Numbered from the stretch's first letter, positions 16,017 to 27,200 are shown. The stretch: 64,000 nucleotides of DNA from Aquirufa aurantiipilula (GCF_019923745.1 NZ_JAANOG010000005.1:124001-188000); one strand, 5' to 3'. A program made the numbers and translations. The notes: generated from the sequence alone by a model not told the origin.

Positions 16017-18350
16017 TTAGGTTCTAGTAATGGTTTCCTCTAAATTATAAATGGTATTAACCACCCGCATTAATGCAGCCAATAGCTGTTTATCTATTTG
16101 ATTAGGAATAGGATACTCCCCTACGGCCAATAATTTATTGGCTTGTTTCAAATTGATTTTTTTCAGCTCTTTGCTGTAATATGCAGTCAAAATACCCATT
16201 TCCTTCTCAGTAGGTTTCCGGCAAACAATCATCCGAAAAGCCTTGTTGATTTTATCTGAAACCTGATTATTTTCTTGCAATAATTTCGCTGCCAAAACCC
16301 GTGACGCCTCCAAAACGGTAGGGTCATTCATCATCACCAAAGCTTGTAAAGGAGTATTGGTTTTCAGTCTTCTTACTTCACAAACATCGCGATTACTCGC
16401 ATCAAAAATGCTCATGGTTGGAGGAGGAACCGTTCTCTTAATCAGCGTATACATTCCTCTACGATATAAACTGGCGCCGTGGTCTTGCACGTACATCGAC
16501 AATAATCCGCGTCCAGAAGTAGCCCCTTCCCAAAGCCCCGGAGGCTGATAAGGTTTCACACTAGGTCCACCAACCATTGGAACTAATAGTCCACTGCTCG
16601 ACAAAACTACATCTCGAACAAATTCAGCATTGATTCGGGAACGGGAAGAACGAGATAAATAGGTGTTTTCAGGATCTTTGGCCAATTTCTCTGGACTCAT
16701 TTTGGCCGATTGACGGTAGGTTGCCGACATCACCATTTGTTTCACCAATCGTTTGATGTTCCAGCCATGCTCCATGAAGTCAACGGCCAGCCAATCCAAC
16801 AATGCTGGGTTGGTCGGTAATTCGCCTTGCATACCAAAATCTCCTGCTGTTTTTACGATTCCTTTACCAAAAAACTCTTGCCACATCTGATTCACAAATA
16901 CACGGGAAGTCAGTGGATTATTTCGATCAAAAAGCCATTTGCTAAGGCCTAATCTATTTTTGGGAAGGTTTTTGGCAAATGGTAAAATAACACTAGGCAT
17001 GGCAGGCAGTACCACATCTCCCGGTGCATCATAATTTCCTCTTTTTAAAATCGTGCTGACACGAGCCGTATCTAAATCACTCATGACAGACACAATCAAA
17101 CGCGATGTATCTTGCTTATTGATAAACTTCAGAATTCCCTTCACGTCTTCATTGCTGATTTCCATCAAAGGCTTTTTAGCATACGTTTCAGGACCTCCAA
17201 TCACCGATTCTATCCCAACTTCCTTAACATTATTGAAAAAGGCAAAGGTTTGATAATAATCCTTTTGTGTGATTGGATCATATTTATGGTCATGGCAACG
17301 GGCACATTCCATCGTCACCCCTAAAAAAGCTTTACCAAATAAATCACTGCGATCAGCTACATAACTGACCCGGTATTCTTCCTGAATTACGCCACCTTCC
17401 TCCGTAATTTTATGATTACGGTTAAAACCTGTTGCCAATAATTGTTCTTTAGCTTGAGCTGGATTAGTAGTAGGAACTAAATCGCCGGCTAGCTGCCAAG
17501 TGACAAACTGACTGTAAGGCATGTTCTTGTTAAGCGCATGAATGACCCAATCTCTCCAAGGCCATTGTGTTCTATATCCATCATCTTGGTATCCATGGGA
17601 GTCGGCATAACGGGCTAGATCCAACCAATAAACAGCCATTTTTTCGCCATAGCTAGGATTTCTCAACAGCTCATCGACCATTTTCTCGTAGGCCTTGAGC
17701 GATTTATCCGCCAGAAAACGATCCATTTGGCTCAAACTTGGTGGTAAACCATTCAAGTCTAAAGCCACGCGTTTTAAGAGTCTTTCTTTATCAGCCTCCT
17801 CGTTGGGACTTAAATCCTTCTGCTCCATTTTATGAAGCACAAAATAGTCAATCTCATTTTTTACCCACTCTTTCTGATCCACTTCAGGAAGTGCCGGTTT
17901 TTTAGGTGCCACAAAAGCCCAGTGCTTTTCATATTTAGCTCCTTGCTTAATCCATTTCTCAATGAGGTCCACTTCCCGAGCTGATAACTTCAAATGAGAG
18001 GCTTTGGGCGGCATCATTTTGGTGGTATCGTCTGTCGTGATTCGTAGAAATACTTCTGATAATTCGGGCTTTCCGGGTACTAAAGCGTAAGCATTCGGAT
18101 GTTCTTTTAGTGCTTTGAACACAGTCACCGAATCATCTAAACGTAAACCTGCTTCGCGTTTGTTGGCATCTGGTCCATGACAAGCGGAACATTTGTCCGA
18201 TAAGATAGGACGTATATCAAAATTATAACTGACTAATTCGGGAATGGGCTCTTCCTGAATTTGGGAAGCATTGGAGGATGAACATGAACCTACAGCCATG
18301 GCCAAACCCAATACCAAACTATACGTTAAAAGAACGTGGATTCCTTTCAT
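16017..18350 (-). CDS. Lipoprotein planctomycete-type cytochrome (PSD1/DUF1549/DUF1553)
   Basis: A 777-residue protein. The lipoprotein signal ends at Cys23 (AVGSC). A planctomycete cytochrome C domain has heme motif CSACH (54-58). A DUF1549 domain (about 160-365) contains a second heme-type motif CARCH (349-353) in the conserved context MECARCHDHKYDPI. DUF1553 follows (about 490-745, LTSRVFVNQMWQEFFG; DFGMQGELPTNP). These multidomain proteins are of unknown function, and redox or hydrolytic roles have been proposed. The ATG shares one base with the TAA of the preceding DUF1501 gene (TAATG), indicating strict translational coupling. Probably periplasmic, attached to a membrane. Confidence 0.9.
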   Translation of the reverse strand: MKGIHVLLTYSLVLGLAMAVGSCSSSNASQIQEEPIPELVSYNFDIRPILSDKCSACHGPDANKREAGLRLDDSVTVFKALKEHPNAYALVPGKPELSEVFLRITTDDTTKMMPPKASHLKLSAREVDLIEKWIKQGAKYEKHWAFVAPKKPALPEVDQKEWVKNEIDYFVLHKMEQKDLSPNEEADKERLLKRVALDLNGLPPSLSQMDRFLADKSLKAYEKMVDELLRNPSYGEKMAVYWLDLARYADSHGYQDDGYRTQWPWRDWVIHALNKNMPYSQFVTWQLAGDLVPTTNPAQAKEQLLATGFNRNHKITEEGGVIQEEYRVSYVADRSDLFGKAFLGVTMECARCHDHKYDPITQKDYYQTFAFFNNVKEVGIESVIGGPETYAKKPLMEISNEDVKGILKFINKQDTSRLIVSVMSDLDTARVSTILKRGNYDAPGDVVLPAMPSVILPFAKNLPKNRLGLSKWLFDRNNPLTSRVFVNQMWQEFFGKGIVKTAGDFGMQGELPTNPALLDWLAVDFMEHGWNIKRLVKQMVMSATYRQSAKMSPEKLAKDPENTYLSRSSRSRINAEFVRDVVLSSSGLLVPMVGGPSVKPYQPPGLWEGATSGRGLLSMYVQDHGASLYRRGMYTLIKRTVPPPTMSIFDASNRDVCEVRRLKTNTPLQALVMMNDPTVLEASRVLAAKLLQENNQVSDKINKAFRMIVCRKPTEKEMGILTAYYSKELKKINLKQANKLLAVGEYPIPNQIDKQLLAALMRVVNTIYNLEETITRT

Positions 18351-19786
18351 TATGCTTTAATCAATAAATCTTTGACCACCTGACCTTTGCCATCTGGCGT
18401 GGTGTAAAATGGTCTTTTCTCTATTTCATACTGCGTATCAGCTTTGATACCTAAAGCATGATACATGGTTTGATGAATTCCCGCAATTTTTACTGGGTTT
18501 TCAATGGTTTTACAAGGTCTTTCATCCGCTGTTTTGCCATATACATGTCCACGTTTAATACCTCCACCAAACATCAGAATGGAACAACCATCTGTAAAGT
18601 GACGGTGCATTCCATAAAACTTCATGTCGTTCAGAATCTCCGGCTGGTTAACCTGCTCCTTCACCGTTTGGTCAGGACGACCCTCTACCATCATATCCCG
18701 ACTAAACTCGGAAGCCACAATGACTAGGGTTCTATCTAAATGACCTGTTTTATCCAAATCCTTAATTAATTGAGAAACAGGGCCATCAATTTGTTTTTTC
18801 ATACCTACCATACGCGTATGACCATTTTCATGGGTATCAAAACCAAAGAATGGTTCGTATTCAGTAGTTACGGAAATAAATCGAGCGCCTTGCTCCGTCA
18901 ATCGACGGGCTAATAAACAACCTAATCCAAAGCGACCTGTATTGTAGATATCATAGCTTTCTTTAGGTTCCGAGCTAAGATTAAAGGCCTTGGATTCGGG
19001 TGAATTCAATAATATATAGGCCTGTTCCATGGAGCGACGAAGGGATTCTTTTTGATAATCACTTCCAAAATCTCCGAAGGGGCTTTTACTGATTAAATCA
19101 TTGTATAACTTATTCCTACCCTCAAAACGCTTCATGTTCATTCCCACAGGTGGGCGCACACTATCCAATCCTTGGCTTGGATCTGGAATAAAAAATGGTC
19201 CAAATTCATTCCCCAAAAAACCTGCTGAGTGGAAGGCTTTTAACTCTTCTCCTTCCCCCACCGTAAATCGCTGACCAATATCAATGAAAGCCGGAATCAC
19301 AGGATTTTTAGGACCTAATTCCTTGGCAATCCAAGCACCCATGTGAGGAGCAGCCACAGTTTGAGGAGGCTCATAACAAGTATGCCAATTGTATTGATGG
19401 CGAGTATGTAAGATATGCCCTAAGTCCGCAGCCACGTAGGAACGAATTAAAGTTCCTTTATCCATCACACTTCCGATACCCTCCAATCCTTCTGAAAAAT
19501 GAATCCCGTCCAATTTTGTTGGCACCGACTTAAAAGTACTTAACACACGATTCCCTTCCATCCCTTTTTCATAGGGAGTGTAGCGTTTTGGGTCAAAAGT
19601 TTCGGTATGTGCCATGCCACCAGCCATCCATAATAAGATAACGGTATCTGCCGAAGCAGCCCTCTGGGCTATCGGGTTATTGGCACCAGCGAGTAAACTT
19701 GCCATTGGCGAGTTCATTCCCATAGCTGCCAAAGTGGCCATGCTCGTATTCTGTAAAAATTCCCTTCTGTTGTATTGCGTCTTCAT
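18350..19786 (-). CDS. Tat-exported DUF1501 protein (sulfatase-superfamily-like), copy 1
   Basis: A 478-residue protein from the ATG at 19786 (an upstream TTG at 19792 is less likely). The twin-arginine signal is NRREFLQ at residues 6-12. DUF1501 hallmarks are LLWMAGGMAHTETFDPKRY, HTRHQYNWHTC, VIVASEFSRD and MHRHFTDGCSILMFGGG. It is the partner of the overlapping PSD1 gene and paralogous to the copy at 14555-16012, giving two DUF1501 genes flanking one cytochrome lipoprotein. His and Asp residues in these motifs could bind metals as in the sulfatase fold, but a catalytic role is not shown. Confidence 0.88.
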   Translation of the reverse strand: MKTQYNRREFLQNTSMATLAAMGMNSPMASLLAGANNPIAQRAASADTVILLWMAGGMAHTETFDPKRYTPYEKGMEGNRVLSTFKSVPTKLDGIHFSEGLEGIGSVMDKGTLIRSYVAADLGHILHTRHQYNWHTCYEPPQTVAAPHMGAWIAKELGPKNPVIPAFIDIGQRFTVGEGEELKAFHSAGFLGNEFGPFFIPDPSQGLDSVRPPVGMNMKRFEGRNKLYNDLISKSPFGDFGSDYQKESLRRSMEQAYILLNSPESKAFNLSSEPKESYDIYNTGRFGLGCLLARRLTEQGARFISVTTEYEPFFGFDTHENGHTRMVGMKKQIDGPVSQLIKDLDKTGHLDRTLVIVASEFSRDMMVEGRPDQTVKEQVNQPEILNDMKFYGMHRHFTDGCSILMFGGGIKRGHVYGKTADERPCKTIENPVKIAGIHQTMYHALGIKADTQYEIEKRPFYTTPDGKGQVVKDLLIKA

Positions 19787-19818
19787 ATACAAAAATACAC
19801 GATATTCTATTTCTAAAC

Positions 19819-22614
19819 TTAGATAATTAATTGAAATTCAGGAAGTAAGGTTATTGCCCACACAAAGTCCTGAACTCCTTCAATACTTGGCTTTTTACCC
19901 AAATACCGAATCGCCAATTCCATCTCGCGAGAACTTGGGTTGCGTCCCAAAGCCTGACGATATAGTGCATTGACCAAGGCATCACTACTACTGTATTTGG
20001 CTACCCAAATCTTAGCCCCTGTATTTAACGTATAATTGAATTTAACTCCATTCGTTAATTCCAATGCTTGTAATAAATTGGCTTGTGAAGTTCTACTGGT
20101 AGAAACAGTCTCTCGGTTTGGTCTACCTAATGCCGTTAAAAAAGGATCATTTTTAACCAAAGCGGCCCGCGCAAAAGGAATTTCTTTCTTGATATCGGCA
20201 GGCAACATTTTGACTGCTAAAGCAGAATCTGAATATAGTGGGAAGAAGGATTGGCTTACCGCATCGGCAAATTGTTCCGCAGTTAAACGACGTTTCGTCA
20301 TACCTTTAAAGACATAATTAGAAGCAGTCAACATAGAGACTTCTTTAAAACCAACCGTTGGTAATTGATAGGTTTTAGATGTCAAAATTTGGAACATCAA
20401 CCGCTTCATATCCGACCCATTGTTGGCAAAATCATAGGCCAAATAATCCAATAAATCCTGACTCCAAGGTTCGTTGTCCATCACATCTACAGGCTCCACA
20501 ATACCGCGGCCCATTAACTGTGCCCATACCCGATTCACCAAAGTTCGGTAAAGTCGACCGTTTTTCTTTTGAACCAAAATATCTGCCAATTGAACCAAGC
20601 GATCTGCTGTAATTGGCGTTTCTTTGATTTTACCCAATGAATTATACAATACACCACGGCCAGCCATACGGCCGGTAGGTAAATCGCATTTATGAATCTC
20701 CAAGGTTTGATCTGCAAAAACATTGGCGAAAGCATAGGCATCATCTAATTTCCAATCACTAATAAAACTATCGTGACAAGATGCACATTTTAAGTTCAAG
20801 CCTAAGAATACTTGAGCCACGTTCTGGGCGGCTTGCATCTCCGTACTTTGACTGGAATTAATCGTTCCTCTCCATTTAATCCCTTTGATAAATCCTTCCG
20901 ACTCCTTGTTTGGACTGATTAATTCTTTAACAAATTGATCATAAGGTTTGTTGTTTTTCAAAGAACCATACAACCACTTTGAAATTCCGAAGCGACCGCC
21001 TGTGATATAACCTGTTCCGCTATAATCATTCCTCAGTGCATCATTCCAGAAGCTAAACCAATGCTGGGCATAAGCTGAGTTATCGCTCAATAATGATTGA
21101 ACTAAAAGCTCTCTTTTGTTGGCACGTTTATCCGAAATAAAATTCTGTATTGCTTGTGGGTTAGGTAACAATCCTTGAACGTCTAAATAAACCCGACGAA
21201 TGTAGGTGGCGTCATCCACAGGTTTTTTCCAAGCAATTTTATTTTTCTTGAAATATTGATCTACGAATAAATCAATGGGCTGCTGTACTTGGGAATTGGC
21301 CGAAGGAAGATTCGGTAAACGAGGCTCCAGAGCAGCTACTCGGTACAAGCTCTTCTCTGGACCTGTTGGCCAAGGAGCACCTTGCTTAATCCAAAACTCC
21401 AGCAAGGCAATGTCTTCTTTGGTTAAACGCTTACCCTTGGTAGGCATGGCATCATCATGACCTTCGGGAAGTTTAACCCGACGAATCATGTCACTTTTTT
21501 CAGGATTGCCGGCAACTAAAATAGGACCATTTTCGCCTCCTTTGAAAAGAAATTCTTTCTTATCAAGACGAAGTTTTCCTTTGGTTTTGGTGGCGTTGTG
21601 GCAGCTGTAACAATTATGGGCTAAGATAGTCCGAACTTTGATGTTCAACTCATCTACTTGATTCGTGTTTAAGATTTGTACTGCGGGACTTGCTAGGGCA
21701 TTTTCCCCTTCTTGAAAGGCGGCCGGAACGGGTCCTGTAGGTAAATCATTGGAAACAGCTATATCCTTTTCCTTTTCTTCAGGTAAGGCTAAAGGACGTG
21801 TTGTATTCGGAGAATTAGGCCAAGGTGCTCCTTGTTTAATCCAGGTTTCTAATACTTCAACTTCAGCTTTCGTCAAGCGCTTGCCTTTGGTAGGCATGGC
21901 ATCGTCATGACTGGCAGGTAATTTTATTCGATGAATGATATCACTTTTTTCAGGGTGTCCGATGATTAAGGCATCTCCATTCTCTCCACCTTTTAGGACA
22001 TATTTCAATTCGTCTAAACGAAGTTTCCCCTTTACTTTTTTGGCACCATGGCAATTGGTACAATGTTTGGTCAAAATACTTCTAGCTTCAATAGCCAGAG
22101 CTTCTTTTTGGTCTACATTGATATCACCTTGCAATTTTTTAACATCAATTTTGGGCGCCACAGCAATGGAGTCCTTCGTCATTTCAGGGTTCAAAGCAGA
22201 GCTTAAATAATCATCGCCATGAGTCAGCATAGCTCCATAATGACCCGCAAAAGATACTCCAAAAACAGAGAGTATTAATAAGGCTCGATAGGATTTAGTT
22301 TCATCCGCTTTAAAGGCAAGCAAAGCCAAAGCAGCTAAAACCAAGGTAGCTATTCCAGACCATTGGTGCCATACTACAGTGCTACCTGCATAATCATCTT
22401 GATTGGAAAGAATCAAACCAAATGCTACGGCCAATAAGGCAGAGATACTAACTACCCATAGCATCAAATGAATAGCCGGTTTATATTGTTGGGAAGACTG
22501 CCTCCAGGAAATTACTTCCAGTAGGAATACTACCCATAATAAGCTTAGGGGAAAGTGGACAATTAAAGGGTGTAATCGACCGAAAAAGGTTATAAGTTCA
22601 GTACTAGTTTGCAC
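19819..22614 (-). CDS. Membrane-anchored triple CxxCH planctomycete-type cytochrome with duplicated heme domain
   Basis: A 931-residue protein if started at GTG 22614; an upstream GTG at 22680 would add 22 residues read through a hairpin. An N-terminal DUF2231-like membrane region (GRLHPLIVHFP and four hydrophobic segments) is followed by two nearly identical cytochrome domains 150 residues apart (CTNCH and CYSCH, each followed by KGKLRLD, KGGENG and HDDAMPTKGKRLT). DUF1549 comes next, with a third CASCH, then DUF1553 (YRTLVNRVWAQLMGRGIVEP). First gene after SusD (106-base gap) and first of the cytochrome/DUF1501 block. Probably an inner-membrane protein with a large periplasmic part. Confidence 0.85.
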   Translation of the reverse strand: MQTSTELITFFGRLHPLIVHFPLSLLWVVFLLEVISWRQSSQQYKPAIHLMLWVVSISALLAVAFGLILSNQDDYAGSTVVWHQWSGIATLVLAALALLAFKADETKSYRALLILSVFGVSFAGHYGAMLTHGDDYLSSALNPEMTKDSIAVAPKIDVKKLQGDINVDQKEALAIEARSILTKHCTNCHGAKKVKGKLRLDELKYVLKGGENGDALIIGHPEKSDIIHRIKLPASHDDAMPTKGKRLTKAEVEVLETWIKQGAPWPNSPNTTRPLALPEEKEKDIAVSNDLPTGPVPAAFQEGENALASPAVQILNTNQVDELNIKVRTILAHNCYSCHNATKTKGKLRLDKKEFLFKGGENGPILVAGNPEKSDMIRRVKLPEGHDDAMPTKGKRLTKEDIALLEFWIKQGAPWPTGPEKSLYRVAALEPRLPNLPSANSQVQQPIDLFVDQYFKKNKIAWKKPVDDATYIRRVYLDVQGLLPNPQAIQNFISDKRANKRELLVQSLLSDNSAYAQHWFSFWNDALRNDYSGTGYITGGRFGISKWLYGSLKNNKPYDQFVKELISPNKESEGFIKGIKWRGTINSSQSTEMQAAQNVAQVFLGLNLKCASCHDSFISDWKLDDAYAFANVFADQTLEIHKCDLPTGRMAGRGVLYNSLGKIKETPITADRLVQLADILVQKKNGRLYRTLVNRVWAQLMGRGIVEPVDVMDNEPWSQDLLDYLAYDFANNGSDMKRLMFQILTSKTYQLPTVGFKEVSMLTASNYVFKGMTKRRLTAEQFADAVSQSFFPLYSDSALAVKMLPADIKKEIPFARAALVKNDPFLTALGRPNRETVSTSRTSQANLLQALELTNGVKFNYTLNTGAKIWVAKYSSSDALVNALYRQALGRNPSSREMELAIRYLGKKPSIEGVQDFVWAITLLPEFQLII
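21361..21633 (-). repeat. Internal duplication in the cytochrome gene, second copy
   Basis: Encodes the second of two about 90-residue cytochrome domains (heme motif CYSCH to IKQGAPWP). Its partner is 450 bases upstream in the gene, at 21811-22083. Shared runs include KGKLRLD, KGGENG, AMPTKGKRLTK and WIKQGAPWP, so the duplication is recent or under strong constraint. Confidence 0.8.
21811..22083 (-). repeat. Internal duplication in the cytochrome gene, first copy
   Basis: Encodes the first cytochrome domain (heme motif CTNCH to IKQGAPWP), repeated at 21361-21633. The roughly 60-residue linker between the copies is unrelated to either. Confidence 0.8.
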
Positions 22615-22652
22615 AGAAATGAGTGTTATAATAGGTTTATCTCTTTGTATTA

Positions 22653-22684
22653 CCGAGGCACGGAGAGCAAGTCCGTGCACTCGG
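22653..22684. repeat. Strong imperfect palindrome between susD and the cytochrome gene
   Basis: CCGAG-GCACGGA pairs with TCCGTGC-A-CTCGG around a 7-base loop: 12 base pairs with a single bulged A. It sits in the 106-base gap after SusD and overlaps the upstream GTG of the next reading frame. It lacks a T-run, so an mRNA processing or stabilising hairpin, or a dispersed palindrome, is more likely than an intrinsic terminator. Confidence 0.6.
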
Positions 22685-22719
22685 CAATTTTACAAAGATT
22701 AATCTAAATAAAAAATCCC

Positions 22720-24222
22720 TTAGTTATACCCTGGGTTCTGGGTTAATTTACTGTTAATCAAAATCTGCGGAGCAGGAATTGGTAAATAATATTCGAAATC
22801 AGAATACACATAATCCAACGCATTGAAGGCAATACCTCCACGTTGAACGGTAGGATTAGCTTTTTCTCTAGCACCATGCGCATTCATGTAGGTGGTCAAT
22901 TCAGATGGAGTCATAGTTCTTTGTAAATCAAACCAACGGTGATTTTCAAAGGCTAATTCCACGCGACGCTCTTGCATGATAGCTGCACGTAATCCTTCTT
23001 TGGATAAACCAGCCAACTCAGCTAAGCCTGCTCTTTTACGAACTGCATTCACATAGCCTAAGGCTTCCGCTGTAGGACCCGCTGATTCATTGATGGATTC
23101 TGCTAACATCAATAAGGCATCTGAATAACGCAATACTGGCCAGTTATTATCCGAACGACCAGAGATCGTATGAGGATATTGGTATTTAGCTACAAAAGGA
23201 ATACCCACAAAATTACCATTCAAAGTATAACCTGTTTTCAAAGAAATATCCTTACGTAAATCTCCTGCCTCATAGGCATTAATCATATCACGAGTTGGAA
23301 TATTTCTACCACTTGGCGTGGTGTTAGCATAACCTGTTACTGCTCCTTGAGATAAACGAGGTGCAAAAACATACACAAAGTTACTTTGCTCCCCTAAGTC
23401 GTTACCACCTTGGTATTGAACCTCAAAAATCGATTCTGGTCCATTTTTCCTTGCTGGATCAAAGTTGTCTTTGTAATTCGCATTCAACGAATACCCTAGA
23501 CTTAATATATCCTTTAAGGTAGTAGCTGCTGCTGCGTAATTCTTTCTAGTTAAATATACTTTACCTAATAAAGCTACGGCCGCACCTTTGGTTACTTTAC
23601 CTCTTCCAGAAGCTGGATAAGATGCAGGTAATAACTTAACCGCATCAGCTAAATCCGTTTCGATTTGCTTGTAAACCTCCGCTTGAGGTGAACGAACCAA
23701 AGCAAAAGACTCATTTGGATTCGACAAAGTCTTAGTGGCTAATACCACATCTCCGAAATAACGTGTCAAATTGAAATAATGGTAAGCCCGAATAAATTTC
23801 AATTGTCCTTCTATGGCCGCCTTAGCTGTGGCATCAATAGTGGAAGCCGCTAATTTTTCCAAGGCATAATTGATGTTGTACATCGTGGCATAATGGTTAT
23901 TCCAAAGTGCATTTATTTCGCCATTTCCCTGATTTACGGTAGAGAATTCAAATGCCTCCCAACCTGCTGCACCTCCACGATCCAATGGATTAAAGTCTAG
24001 GGTTGTGTTATCGGACATAAATTCCTGTTGAATATATGCCGAGCTCGTAATAGTCTGCAATTGGCCATATATTCCATTCAAAGCTTGATTGAATTGAGTT
24101 TCGTTTTGATAAAACAAATCTCGACCAATCCTCGTAGGGTCTGTTGTCTTCAAAAAGTCTTCTTGACAAGAGAACTGGATGAAGCAAAAGGATAATAATA
24201 TTGAAGCTGTTATTTTTTTCAT
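22720..24222 (-). CDS. SusD/RagB-family outer-membrane lipoprotein
   Basis: A 500-residue protein with lipobox ending at Cys19 (FIQFSC). It carries the SusD pattern: an N-terminal TPR-like helical part (YFNLTRYFGDVVLATKTL, with KGAAVALLGKVYLTRKNYAAA) and C-terminal motifs RYSDALLMLAESIN, YVNAVRKRAGL and MQERRVELAFENHRWFDLQR. SusD proteins sit on the cell surface and deliver the ligand to the partner SusC channel. The gene starts 10 bases after the SusC stop. The downstream cytochrome/DUF1501 genes make this an unusual SusCD locus, because no glycoside hydrolase or lyase is adjacent. Confidence 0.95.
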   Translation of the reverse strand: MKKITASILLSFCFIQFSCQEDFLKTTDPTRIGRDLFYQNETQFNQALNGIYGQLQTITSSAYIQQEFMSDNTTLDFNPLDRGGAAGWEAFEFSTVNQGNGEINALWNNHYATMYNINYALEKLAASTIDATAKAAIEGQLKFIRAYHYFNLTRYFGDVVLATKTLSNPNESFALVRSPQAEVYKQIETDLADAVKLLPASYPASGRGKVTKGAAVALLGKVYLTRKNYAAAATTLKDILSLGYSLNANYKDNFDPARKNGPESIFEVQYQGGNDLGEQSNFVYVFAPRLSQGAVTGYANTTPSGRNIPTRDMINAYEAGDLRKDISLKTGYTLNGNFVGIPFVAKYQYPHTISGRSDNNWPVLRYSDALLMLAESINESAGPTAEALGYVNAVRKRAGLAELAGLSKEGLRAAIMQERRVELAFENHRWFDLQRTMTPSELTTYMNAHGAREKANPTVQRGGIAFNALDYVYSDFEYYLPIPAPQILINSKLTQNPGYN

Positions 24223-24232
24223 TTTGGTAGAA

Positions 24233-27200
24233 TTAGAAGTTTAATTTAACACCAAGAGCCACTGTTCTAGGAACTGGATATGACTCATCGTCATTGTTCA
24301 ATTCCGTACCACCTCTAACACCTGCATCTGGGTTATTTCCTGGGTAATTAGTGAATAAGAATAAGTTATTCGCAGTAAAGAATACTCTAGACTCGCTGAA
24401 TATATTACTCATTTTAGGAAGTTTATATCCTAAAGTCACGGCCTTTAACCAAACATAACTTCCGTCATATACATAACGCTCACTACTTTCACGTGACCAT
24501 TTGAAATAACTTGTTCCTCCTTGTGAGTTTTTATCATTTGGATTCGTTCCTTGATTAGTGGCTGATCTCCAGCGATCTTTAGCTTTATCTAACACGTTAA
24601 ATACACCGTCCATGTTCATGGTAGATGCTTCAATATTACGGTAGATATCAAAATCCTGCGCACCTACAAACAATACGTTCAAATCCCACTGGCGATAATC
24701 CGCTGCCATGGTCCATGCCCAAGTAAAGGCAGGGTTTGGATTTCCAATCTCTGTCATGTCTTGGGTATCATACGAAATAACACCATCCCCGTTCATGTCT
24801 TTGAACTTCATACCTCCAGGAATAACACCGTCTTGCTTAGCCCAAGCATCAATTTCAGCTTGTGTATTGAAAATACCTTCTTTTCTGTAACCGTAAATCA
24901 TACCGATAGGACGACCCACTTTCATGACATTGTAACCTCCATAAAAGCTACCATACCAAAGTATATCATTGGCTCCTTTGATAGCCAATATTTTACTTTC
25001 ATTCATGGTTAGGTTCATATTCGTTCTGAAATTTACAGGACCAAAGCTGGTACGATAATCCGCACTTAATTCAATACCTGTATTTTGAACTTGACCAATG
25101 TTATCCAAACTGGTGGTAAAACCAGAAACTGCTGGAATTGAAACTGGTAATAACATGTCGTTGGTTACCTTTTTATAATATTCAAAGGTGAAAGTCAACT
25201 TATTATTGAAAGTCGCTAAATCCAAACCAATATCAAGCTGATCTGACTTTTCCCATTTCAATGATGAGTTGGCGAAATTACTGATCACTTTACCTGGAGC
25301 GAAGCTGTTTCCTAAAATGTAATTGTTGGCTCCTACGAATGCTAAACTTGGATAGTTACCAATGTTATTGTTACCTGTAACACCCCAGCTAGCGCGAAGT
25401 TTCATGTCATTGATAAAGCTAAGGTCCTTCATGAATGGCTCTTCAGAAACTCTCCAACCTACTGAAGCCGCTGGGAAATCTCCAAATTTATTGTTTTCTC
25501 CAAATCGAGAACTTCCCTCTCTACGGAAAGATGCCGAGAACAAATACTTATCTTTCAACGCGTAGTTGACACGAGCAAAATAAGCCATTAATGACCAACT
25601 GTATTCATAGGAATTGGATGAGCGAATCGAACCTGCTCCTAAATAAGGCACTAAATCATCTGGAAAGGTATTGGCCGATCCATCTATTCCATACACTTGC
25701 TCTTTCTGAGAAGTAAAACCTAGCATCGCATCCAATTTATGCTCTTCGCCTAATTTTGGAGAATAGGTTAGTAATTCATCAAAAGATACGTTTTGTAATT
25801 GCTCTGAAATATCACGAGCTGTCGCGATTCTTGGAGGCGCTCCGGCTGTACCTGAAGCAACTGATGCTCCAATAGTCGAAGGCACATACTCTTTAAAACG
25901 GTTGAAATTCATTTTTCCATTGACGGAAGATCTAAATTTCAAACCATCCATGATGGTGAACTCCGCAAATGCATTGGCTAACACATCCGAAATATTTCTT
26001 TTACGAATAACATTTTGCAATAAAAACACCGGGTTAGGAAAACCAAATGCTCCATCAACACCACCGATATAAGGGCGCATCGATCCGTCAGCATTGTATA
26101 TCGGCTCACGTGGATCCATTAATAAAGCTCCACCCACCAAGGCACTACGTCCATCTGTATTAGCTACATTCTGACGGGTCAAACTACCATTAACATTTAA
26201 ACCTACTGTTAAAAACTTGTTTACCTGGCCACCATTGTTTGAACGAATCGAGATACGATCATAATCTGTATTCATGATGGTACCATCTTCTTTGTAGTAA
26301 CCCACAGAAAACATTGATTTGATTGGACCTTTACCTGAACTAATGGTCAGGTTAGCATCTTGGTATGCTGAATTCTTATTCAGGATAGCACCGAACCAAT
26401 CGGTAGAATATTTAGTCTGCTCAGGAAAACGATATCCAATAGGTACCTCTTCTATACTAGGCTCTCTTTTTTGCAAAATTCGTATGGCATCCATGAAGAT
26501 GTCTTTCTTAAATTGAGCAAACTCCTGACCATTCAACATTTTTACACGACGAGAATCAGGAATACTGTTTACCCCATAATCCAATGAAAAGTTAACATTC
26601 ACTTTGCCTTCTTGTGCATTTTTTGTTGTGATTAAAACCACCCCATTTGATCCTCTTGCTCCATAAATTGCGGTAGAAGCCGCATCTTTCAAAACAGAAA
26701 TACTTTCAATATCATTAGGATTGAAGTTGGTTCCTACGTTTGTTCCAACAGGAAATCCGTCGATTACATACAATGGATCACTACCAGCTCCTAATGAACC
26801 TATACCACGGACACGTACTTCAAAAGCACCACCCGGTGTTCCTGCTTTTTGTTTCACCACTACCCCAGAGGCTCGGCCCTGTAATAATTGGTTCATGTTA
26901 CTTGCAGGCTGTTCCCCGATATCCTTCATGCCAATTACCGAAACGGCGGAAGTAATATCTTGTTTTCTTTGAGAACCGTATCCTACGACCACCACTTCAG
27001 TCAATTCTTTTTGATTTTCTTCCAATAGGACGTCGATTACCGTACGACCTTGTACAGATTCCGACTTAGGTAATAATCCTACAGATGAAAAATTTAGAAT
27101 CGCATTTTTGGAGGATACCCGAATGGAATACTCTCCGCTTGCGTTGGTTACTGCACCGTTATTCGTTCCTTTCTCTAACACCGAAGTGCCGGGAACGCCT

